The notes under the pieces: model-generated
Seen by the model: the letters and a program-made list of their open reading frames with translations, nothing else
Database searches by the model: none
Told to the model about the DNA's origin: nothing
DNA from: Leucobacter tardus
Lineage (GTDB): Bacteria; Actinomycetota; Actinomycetes; Actinomycetales; Microbacteriaceae
Length of the DNA: 64,000 nucleotides
NCBI RefSeq assembly: GCF_017583045.1
Contig: NZ_JAGFBF010000006.1
Coordinates: 120,152 to 184,151, forward strand
Direction of reading: 5' to 3'
Made by a program: the position numbers and the translations under genes
Shown here: one piece after another, positions 55,968-64,000 of the stretch
How positions within the stretch are numbered: position 1 is the stretch's first letter
How the letters are laid out: each line of letters opens with the position of its first letter

Positions 55968-56723
55968 TTAGGCGCCGAGTCCCAGCGCGAGCGGTGCGGC
56001 GAGGGCTGCGAGCACGCCGCCGACCATGGGGCCGACGACCGGAACCCAGGCGTAGCTCCAGTCGCTGGAGCCCTTGCCCTTGATCGGGAGGATCGCGTGC
56101 GCGATGCGCGGGCCGAGGTCGCGCGCCGGGTTGATGGCGTAGCCGGTGGGGCCGCCGAGCGACGCGCCGATGCCGACGACGAGCAGGGCGACGGGCAGAG
56201 CCGTCAGCGGTCCGAGGCCTCCGGGGATTCCGACGTTCACATCGCCGTAGTCGGCGAACGCCAGGATGATGAACACCAGCGCGAAGGTGCCGATGATCTC
56301 GGTCACGAGGTTCGAGCCGGTGCTGCGGATGGCCGGACCGGTCGAGAACACGCCGAGCTTGGCGGCGGGATCGGGCTCCTCGTCGAAGTGCTTGCGGTAC
56401 GCGAGCCAGGCGAGGATCGCGCCCACGATGCCGCCGAGCAGCTGCGCGGGGAGCGCGACGAAGAACATCGACGCATCGATGGTGCCCTGCACGAGCAGGC
56501 CGATCGAGACGGCTGGGTTGATCATGGCACCGGAGTACGCGGAGGCCATGACGCCGACGAAGACGGCGATGCCCCACCCCCAGTTGACCATCAGCGTGCC
56601 GCCGCCCAGACCCTTCGACTTCGCGAGGGAGACGTTGGCGACGACGCCGCAGCCGAACAGCAGCAGGAACGTCGTTCCCGCGAACTCGGAGAGGAAGTAC
56701 AACCCGAGATTGACATCATTCAT
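55968..56723 (-). CDS. glpF: Glycerol facilitator GlpF
   Basis: 251-residue aquaglyceroporin with six helices and both NPA-type loops: NPAVSIG and NPARDLGP. The second-loop Asp (NPARD) is the usual mark of glycerol-conducting members. It lets glycerol enter by diffusion for phosphorylation by GlpK next door. A pair of 17-bp hairpin repeats (56745-56787) lies just upstream. Confidence 0.96.
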   Translation of the reverse strand: MNDVNLGLYFLSEFAGTTFLLLFGCGVVANVSLAKSKGLGGGTLMVNWGWGIAVFVGVMASAYSGAMINPAVSIGLLVQGTIDASMFFVALPAQLLGGIVGAILAWLAYRKHFDEEPDPAAKLGVFSTGPAIRSTGSNLVTEIIGTFALVFIILAFADYGDVNVGIPGGLGPLTALPVALLVVGIGASLGGPTGYAINPARDLGPRIAHAILPIKGKGSSDWSYAWVPVVGPMVGGVLAALAAPLALGLGA

Positions 56724-56744
56724 GTCTTCATTGACCTTTCATCC

Positions 56745-56787
56745 GCGCACCGCCGTGGTGCAGGTGTCGTGCGCACCGCCGTGGTGC
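56745..56787. repeat. Two 17-bp direct repeats that form hairpins between glpD and glpF
   Basis: GCGCACCGCCGTGGTGC at 56745-56761 and 56771-56787, separated by 9 nt. Each unit folds on itself through GCACC/GGTGC. They lie in the 151-bp gap after the glpD stop and before the glpF start, and may act as a leaky terminator or RNA-processing site. Confidence 0.7.
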
Positions 56788-56874
56788 GTCTGATGGTGTC
56801 GACGGCCGAGCCGTCGAGCAGTGAGCGACTCGGAACGAGCGACGGGTGCGTCGCTCTCCCCGCCCGTGTCGCGG

Positions 56875-58599
56875 TCAGCCGAGTGGCGCCACCCCTTCCT
56901 TTCCGAGCTCGACGCGATGGGCGGAGCGGAGCAGGTCCACCGCCCGATCGACTTCGTGGGATCGGCGCTCCTCGTCCCAGCCGAGCGCGGGGGCGATCGC
57001 CGCGGCGGCGCCCTCCAGGCTCTCCCGGGTGAGACCGCCGACGAATGCGAGCGAGGTGCGTCGCAGCAGCAGGTCGTCGAGGTGGACGATCTGCTCATCG
57101 GCGGCGAGATGCGCGAGCTCCTCGACCGAGTACCCCGGAACTCCCGGAATCTTGGTGGGCTCGGCCGGCAGCGCCGCGAGCAGCTCGGTGGCGCGAGTGC
57201 CGTACCGCTCGAGCAGGCGGTCGACGAATTCCGGATCGCGTCCGTCTCCGTTCGCGGCGATCCACGCGGCGCGGGCTGAGTCGGTCTGCGGGAAGTCGCG
57301 GCCGCCACCGATCGGCGTGTCCGCGGTGCTCCGCTGACGCTCGCGCCCCATCAGGGAGAGCGCACGATCGGAGAGGTTCGCGGCGAGGGCGCGGAACGTG
57401 GTCCACTTGCCGCCGACGAGGCTGAGGTGCGGTGTGCCGCCGAGGTCGGACTCGACGATCCGGTAATCGCGCGAGACGAAGCCCGGCGCCGTGTCGTCGT
57501 GCTTCGGCAGCGGCCTGATGCCCGAGAAGGTGTAGACGATCTGCGAGCGGTCGACCGCGATACGGGGGAACACGTGGCCGATGAGGTCGAAGAAGTACTC
57601 GATCTCGTCGTCGGTGCAGACCACGGGCTGCGACGGATCGGCGTCGATGTCGGTGGTGCCGACCATGACCCGGTCCTTGAGCGGGTAGATGAGCACGATG
57701 CGGCCGTCCGAGTGCTCGAAGAAGATCTCCCGGCCACGCGTCGCGGCGAGCATCTCGGGGTTGTCGAGCACGATGTGCGACCCTTTGGTGCCGCCCATGT
57801 AGGTGGTCTGCTCGCCGAGTGCGGCGTTCGTGATGTCGGTCCACGGGCCGCTGGCGTTGACGACGACGCGCGCCGCGAAGTCGAACTCGTCGCCCGTCGT
57901 CTCGTCACGCAGACGGACCTGCCCGGCTTCGCTGCCGACCGCGGAGACGTAGTTGGCCGCACGTGCACGACCACCCGCTGCTCCGGCGGCGACCCCGTCG
58001 AACAGGACGTCGAGGGCGAGCCGCTCGGGGTCGTGCATCGAGGCGTCGTAGTACGTCGCGGTGTACTTCACGTCGGTGTTCATCTGCGGGAACTCGGCGA
58101 GCGACCGACGGTGTCCGACGAACCGGTGCCGCGGCACCTGACCGCCGCCGCGCGAGAAGGTGTCGTAGATCATCAGGCCGACCTTGATGAGCGCGGCACC
58201 GCGCTCGTTCGGCTTGCCGCGACCGTGGGTGATGAGCAGCCGCGCCGGTGCCGAGAGGATGCCGGAGAGCGTCTTGAAGATCGGGATCGTGGTCTTCAAC
58301 GGGCGCACGTAGTGCGGAGCGGTGCGCAGCAGACGGTTCCGCTCCGTGACCGATTCGCGCACGAGGCGGAACTCGCCGTTCTCGAGGTAGCGGACGCCGC
58401 CGTGGACCATGTGACTCGACGCGGACGACGCCCCGGAGACGTAGTCGCCCCGCTCGACGAGGGCGACGTCGACGCCCTGCAGTGCCAGATCGCGGAACGT
58501 CGCGATGCCGTTGATCCCGCCTCCGATCACCAGCACGTCGGCTACCGGGCGCTCGCGGAGCTCGGCGACGGAGGGGCGGGGGGCGGGCGTGTGCGACAC
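56875..58599 (-). CDS. glpD: Glycerol-3-phosphate dehydrogenase GlpD
   Basis: 574 residues. FAD-dependent enzyme that oxidises glycerol 3-phosphate to dihydroxyacetone phosphate and passes electrons to quinone. DVLVIGGGINGIATFRD is the FAD-binding loop (GxGxxG), followed by ASSASSHMVHGGVRYLENGEFRLV (split at MVHGG), DRVMVGTTDIDADP, and the C-terminal domain with LERYGTRATELL. GTG start at 58599 with AAAGG 9 nt upstream. Divergent from a SorC regulator that probably controls the locus. Confidence 0.96.
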   Translation of the reverse strand: MSHTPAPRPSVAELRERPVADVLVIGGGINGIATFRDLALQGVDVALVERGDYVSGASSASSHMVHGGVRYLENGEFRLVRESVTERNRLLRTAPHYVRPLKTTIPIFKTLSGILSAPARLLITHGRGKPNERGAALIKVGLMIYDTFSRGGGQVPRHRFVGHRRSLAEFPQMNTDVKYTATYYDASMHDPERLALDVLFDGVAAGAAGGRARAANYVSAVGSEAGQVRLRDETTGDEFDFAARVVVNASGPWTDITNAALGEQTTYMGGTKGSHIVLDNPEMLAATRGREIFFEHSDGRIVLIYPLKDRVMVGTTDIDADPSQPVVCTDDEIEYFFDLIGHVFPRIAVDRSQIVYTFSGIRPLPKHDDTAPGFVSRDYRIVESDLGGTPHLSLVGGKWTTFRALAANLSDRALSLMGRERQRSTADTPIGGGRDFPQTDSARAAWIAANGDGRDPEFVDRLLERYGTRATELLAALPAEPTKIPGVPGYSVEELAHLAADEQIVHLDDLLLRRTSLAFVGGLTRESLEGAAAAIAPALGWDEERRSHEVDRAVDLLRSAHRVELGKEGVAPLG

Positions 58600-58665
58600 G
58601 GTATGCGACCTTTCATCGGCGGTGAGATCTCCACTGTGGACCTCTCACGCAAGGAAGTTCAAACG

Positions 58666-58696
58666 AACTGCACAAACGTGCAGTTTGGCGTATGCT
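58666..58696. promoter_or_regulatory. SorC-type operator/promoter between glpD and its regulator
   Basis: AACTGCAC-AAAC-GTGCAGTT (58666-58685) is a perfect 8-bp-arm palindrome, preceded by TTCAAACG and followed by TGG. TATGCT (58691-58696) would be the -10 of the plus-strand regulator gene, so the operator overlaps its promoter and lies about 70 bp upstream of glpD. Expected for autoregulation and control of glpD. Confidence 0.65.
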
Positions 58697-58725
58697 GCGG
58701 GTGTCGAACGGGATTGGAGGCACCC

Positions 58726-60904
<2,179 letters not shown>

Positions 60905-60963
60905 TCAGCACACATCGGAGCGGCTTCAGGGACCGCCCCTTCGCCCGTGAGACTATAGGGCTC

Positions 60964-62571
60964 ATGTCGTTCGCTGTCAGTACCACGGGTGTGGCTCTGC
61001 CGCCCCTCGCCGACGACGTTCGCTCCGTCGACGTCTATTTCGGCGACGATCGCGTCTGGTCGATCGATCTGCACGTGCTGCCCGACCGGCGCGCGCCCGA
61101 GATCCGCTGGCCTGCCGCGCTGCGGCCCTCCCTGCGGGGCGCCACCCGCGTCGACCTGCGCGACTCGGCGAGCGGCACTTTGATCGCCGGCACCGAGGCA
61201 CGGTTCACCGATGACGACACGATCACCCGGGTCGTGGACGAGGACGGCGTTCCGCTGGCGATCAACAAGTGGGGGCGGCTGGGCAAGACGCTCGAGGCCG
61301 GCAACCCCGGCGTGCAGGAGCGCATCCTCGACCGCACCACCGAGGTCATCGCCCGCCTCGACGACATGGGCCTGCGCCCGTTCATCGTCGGCGGCACGCT
61401 GCTCGGCGCGGTCAGGGACCAGGCGCTCCTCCCCCACGACGACGACGCCGATGTGGCCTACCTGTCGGCGCACACGAATCCCGCCGACGTGGCACGGGAA
61501 GGGTTCGCCGTCGGGCGCGCCCTGGAATCCCTCGGCTACGAACTCGTGCGGCACAGCGCCACCCACATGCAGCTCTACTTCCGCACTCCCACGGGCGCGC
61601 TCGACCACTACGTCGACGTGTTCTCCGCATTCTTCACCGCGGACGGGCAGATCAACCAGCCCTTCCACGTGCGCGGCGAGATGCGCGAGGACCAGATGCT
61701 GCCGTTCGGGACGGTCACGATCCAGGGACGCCCGTTCCCGGCCCCCGCGGACCCCGAGCACTGGCTCGTCATCAACTACGACGAGCACTGGCGCACACCG
61801 ATTCCCGGCTACCGTCTCGAGACGCCGCGGCCGACGATCCGCCGCTTTCAGAACTGGTTCGGTTCGTTCCACCGCTCGCGCGACTTCTGGAACGACTTCT
61901 TTCGTTCGCGCAGTGGCGATGAGACCCGGGCAACCGACGGCGCGCACGACGGACCCTGGAGTTCGGGCGCCCGGTGGGTGCTGCGGGAGTCGAACCGCCT
62001 GACCGCCCCGGCACTGGTCGACCTCGGCAGCGGTGACGGACGGCTCTCCGCGCAGTTGGCGAACTCGGGATCCGCGTCGGCGCACCGACGCGTGGTCGCT
62101 GCCGACTACTCGGCCTACGCCCGGGCGGCGGCCGACGCTTCGGGAGCCCCGCTCAGCACGGCGCACGTGAACCTCGCACGCGTCTCCGCGCTCTCGCTGC
62201 CGCTCGACGCGGGGATCGATGGCGCGTTCGACCTGGTGGCCAACCATCTGCTCGATCACCTCGGGCCGCACGTGCGTCTCCAGGCGCTGCGCCTCATCCG
62301 CATGTCGCTCCGCTCGGGAGGGACGGCGATCGCCACGCTCTTCAGCACCCGCGATCAGACCGACGGACCACCCGAACTCGTGAACCCCGGCATCGCGCCG
62401 GACGATCTCGCCGCCGAAGCCGCCGCGTTCGATCTCGGCGTCGAGATCGTTCCGCTCAGACCGACGAGCGCCGACTGGCATCGCGCACCCTACGGGGTAC
62501 GCTTCACGCAGCAGCCGGGCGCCGCACCGACCGCATCGACCACACTGACCGCATCGAGGGGAACACGATGA
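60964..62571 (+). CDS. LicD-family transferase fused to a SAM-dependent methyltransferase
   Basis: 535 residues with two clear parts. Residues about 100-310 hold a LicD domain: GGTLLGAVRDQALLPHDDD is the metal-binding signature (GxLLGxxR...PHDDDxD), with HYVDVFSAFF and WRTPIPGYRLETPRPTIR further on. LicD proteins attach phosphocholine or similar groups to glycans. Residues about 350-500 resemble a class I methyltransferase: LVDLGSGDGRLSAQL is the SAM-binding loop, and DLVANHLLDHLGPH follows. A first 100-residue beta-rich domain is unassigned. The gene is divergent from glf and coupled by ATGA to the next. Confidence 0.85.
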   Translation: MSFAVSTTGVALPPLADDVRSVDVYFGDDRVWSIDLHVLPDRRAPEIRWPAALRPSLRGATRVDLRDSASGTLIAGTEARFTDDDTITRVVDEDGVPLAINKWGRLGKTLEAGNPGVQERILDRTTEVIARLDDMGLRPFIVGGTLLGAVRDQALLPHDDDADVAYLSAHTNPADVAREGFAVGRALESLGYELVRHSATHMQLYFRTPTGALDHYVDVFSAFFTADGQINQPFHVRGEMREDQMLPFGTVTIQGRPFPAPADPEHWLVINYDEHWRTPIPGYRLETPRPTIRRFQNWFGSFHRSRDFWNDFFRSRSGDETRATDGAHDGPWSSGARWVLRESNRLTAPALVDLGSGDGRLSAQLANSGSASAHRRVVAADYSAYARAAADASGAPLSTAHVNLARVSALSLPLDAGIDGAFDLVANHLLDHLGPHVRLQALRLIRMSLRSGGTAIATLFSTRDQTDGPPELVNPGIAPDDLAAEAAAFDLGVEIVPLRPTSADWHRAPYGVRFTQQPGAAPTASTTLTASRGTR

Positions 62572-62786
62572 AACAGAGGATCAAGCGTGTACTGCGCGAG
62601 CGCCTGCCGCTCGCATCGGCAGGCGCGCTCCGCGAAGTCAACGCCCGCGTCGAGGCGCTGGAGCGCGAGCTCGACGAGTACCGCCGCGACAGCCTGCGCG
62701 TCGCCGAGCTGATCGATCTCGTCGAGACGAAGCTGACGCCCGGTGTCACCGCGAGTCACGACTCTTCCGACCAGAAAGGCAAATGA
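62568..62786 (+). CDS. Small coiled-coil protein (DUF6752-like) in the glycopolymer operon
   Basis: 72 residues. A basic start (MKQRIKRVLRERLPLA) is followed by a heptad-patterned amphipathic helix with Leu/Val at a/d positions (REVNARVEALERELDEYRRD). It overlaps both neighbours by start/stop coupling, which is strong evidence that it is expressed. The size and sequence recall short proteins often listed as DUF6752 beside glycosyltransferases; I am not certain of that link. It may tether or oligomerise a glycosyltransferase. Confidence 0.75.
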   Translation: MKQRIKRVLRERLPLASAGALREVNARVEALERELDEYRRDSLRVAELIDLVETKLTPGVTASHDSSDQKGK

Positions 62787-63772
62787 TGGCCGAATCTTAC
62801 GACGAGGAACGCCCGAGCACGCGGCCCGTGCCGATCGTTACCGAACCGCACGCCTCCGCTCAGAAGGGGACGGTCGCCGCCGTTATCGTGACGTTCAATC
62901 GGCTACCGAAATTGCCGAAGACCCTCGAAACCGTGCTGGGCCAGACCTACGCGTGCGACCGCGTCGTCGTCGTCAACAACAACTCGACCGACGGCACGCG
63001 CGAGTACCTCGACGGCCTCAACGACGAGCGTCTCGACATCCTTCATCTCGACGAGAACCTCGGCGGTGCCGGCGGGTTCGAGCACGGCATGGCGCGCGGT
63101 TATAACCTTGGCGCCGACTTCGTGTGGGTCATGGACGACGACTGCTACCCCGAACCCGACGCCCTCGAGATCCTACTTGATCAGCGCGAAGAGGCCTCGC
63201 AGGCGCTTGGACGTGAGGTGCCGTTCGCCTGCTCGCTCGTGAAGTTCACTGACGGATCCCTTTGCGAGATGAATAACCCGATCACCACCTGGGACTGGCC
63301 GCGCGCCTACCTCACCGGCCTCAACTCGATGCTCATCACCGAGTGCACGTTCGTCTCCGTACTCGTGCCCCGGTGGGCAATCGCGGAGCACGGTCTCCCC
63401 CTCGGCGAGTACTTCATCTGGTTCGACGACAAGGAGTACACGAAACGGCTACTTCGCGAATATGGGTCGGGCATTATCGCGATGGACAGCGTTGTGATCC
63501 ACGACATGGGCGTGAACGCGGGTGTGAACTACCGTCATGTCGATGAATCCAACATATGGAAGTTCGAGAAGGGCACCCGCAACCAGGCGTCCTACCGCTT
63601 ACGCAATCAAGGTCGCGTCTCATACCTGATGTACTGTCGAAGGATCTTTCTGGAGATGCGCGAAGGACATGTCGCCAAACCGATTAAGAAGCGCATGTAT
63701 CAGGCGTTGAAGACGGCTCGGACGTTCAATCCCCAGCCGCGGTTCCCGGACAACCCGAAGTACCGCAGGTAG
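62786..63772 (+). CDS. GT2 galactofuranosyltransferase-like protein (paralogue)
   Basis: 328 residues from the second of two adjacent ATGs (62786; GAAAGG at 6 nt). Same architecture as the gene at 51820-52707: VAAVIVTFNRLPKL, VVNNNSTDGTREYL, GGAGGFEHGMARGYNLG, VMDDDCYPEPDAL, EYFIWFDDKEYTKR and MGVNAGVNYRHVDESNIWKF (split). About half the residues are identical. Third-position A and T, CTA, TTA and CAA codons are clearly more frequent here than in neighbours. It probably adds galactofuranose or a related sugar to a wall polymer. Confidence 0.86.
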   Translation: MAESYDEERPSTRPVPIVTEPHASAQKGTVAAVIVTFNRLPKLPKTLETVLGQTYACDRVVVVNNNSTDGTREYLDGLNDERLDILHLDENLGGAGGFEHGMARGYNLGADFVWVMDDDCYPEPDALEILLDQREEASQALGREVPFACSLVKFTDGSLCEMNNPITTWDWPRAYLTGLNSMLITECTFVSVLVPRWAIAEHGLPLGEYFIWFDDKEYTKRLLREYGSGIIAMDSVVIHDMGVNAGVNYRHVDESNIWKFEKGTRNQASYRLRNQGRVSYLMYCRRIFLEMREGHVAKPIKKRMYQALKTARTFNPQPRFPDNPKYRR

Positions 63773-63781
63773 GGATCGCGC

Positions 63782-63829
63782 ATCGGTGCGGGATCGGATG
63801 GCCGCTCGGCCCGCCGATCCCGCACCGAT
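63782..63829. terminator. Strong terminator between the GT2 gene and the nucleotide-sugar dehydrogenase
   Basis: Perfect 16-bp arms ATCGGTGCGGGATCGG / CCGATCCCGCACCGAT around a 16-nt loop. It lies between two convergent genes and can act on both strands. Confidence 0.9.
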
Positions 63830-64000
63830 TCAGCTTCCGGCGCCGATCACGATACGGGGGACGCCGGTCCACTGCGCGGGGTCGGTCGCGTTGCGACCGT
63901 CGGCGAAGAGCTTGATGCCCGGGAAGTCGGCGGGGCCGAGGTCGCGGTACTCCGCGTGGTCGGCCTGCAGGATCACGACGTCGGCGGGGTCGCCGATCGC
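63830..64000 (-). CDS. Nucleotide-sugar dehydrogenase, C-terminal end (partial)
   Basis: The last 56 codons of a minus-strand gene that runs off the right edge. The reading frame ends ...VVILQADHAEYRDLGPADF, then FPGIKLFADGRNATDPAQW and a final GVPRIVIGAGS. This matches the C-terminal UDP-sugar-binding domain of UDP-glucose/UDP-ManNAc-type dehydrogenases (UgD/WecC family), which oxidise C6 of a nucleotide sugar. It fits the sugar-polymer cluster. The exact sugar cannot be told from the fragment. Confidence 0.78.
   Translation of the reverse strand, partial: AIGDPADVVILQADHAEYRDLGPADFPGIKLFADGRNATDPAQWTGVPRIVIGAGS

Overview
The window is chromosomal DNA of a very high-GC actinobacterium. GTG starts, 4-bp ATGA/GTGA gene overlaps, WhiB, MtrAB-LpqB, a SecA without a C-terminal zinc motif and DtxR/IdeR-type iron boxes all fit. 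The gene set and order point to Microbacteriaceae (a Leucobacter- or Microbacterium-like genus); I cannot fix the genus from sequence alone. No rRNA, phage, IS element or CRISPR array is visible. One tRNA gene (Thr, TGT) is present.

Region 1 (1-12.3 kb, minus strand) is a haem-capture locus. It holds three HtaA-domain surface proteins (one with four HtaA domains, one with a LAXTG-type sortase signal, one with a C-terminal membrane anchor), then the haem ABC importer HmuT-HmuU-HmuV and the edge of a lytic-transglycosylase-like gene. A near-perfect iron box sits upstream of the first hta gene. A small siderophore-interacting protein and a divergent nitroreductase lie next to it. Region 2 (13-28 kb) holds a DMT-type transporter, tRNA-Thr, a membrane-tethered DsbA-like protein, secA, divergent catalase, an amidohydrolase with a divergent tandem Lrp/AsnC regulator, a dolichol-phosphate-mannose-synthase-like enzyme, a NatAB-type exporter, a BASS-family transporter and a DUF559 nuclease-like gene bracketed by imperfect repeats. 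Region 3 (28-40.8 kb, minus strand) is the conserved actinobacterial block hpf, comF, lpqB, mtrB, mtrA, a zincin-like gene, DUF5719, a giant GT2 membrane glycosyltransferase, whiB and manA.

Region 4 (40.8-51.8 kb) starts with an O-antigen-ligase-like membrane protein. It continues with a second iron-controlled operon on the plus strand: siderophore-binding lipoprotein, two FecCD permeases, ATPase and siderophore-interacting reductase. This converges on a minus-strand operon of a His-rich membrane protein, a PCu(A)C copper chaperone with a His/Met/Asp tail, a PepSY reductase-like protein and a Tat-exported DyP haem peroxidase, resembling the extracytoplasmic copper/DyP loci known from Streptomyces.

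Region 5 (51.8-64 kb) carries glycosyltransferases, a complete glycerol locus (glpD-glpF-glpK with a divergent SorC-type regulator) and a galactofuranose/cell-wall glycopolymer cluster: UDP-galactopyranose mutase, a LicD-methyltransferase fusion, a small coiled-coil protein, a GlfT-like galactofuranosyltransferase paralogous to one 11 kb away, and the C-terminus of a nucleotide-sugar dehydrogenase at the right edge. Together the window links iron/haem/copper acquisition and peroxide defence with envelope polysaccharide synthesis.
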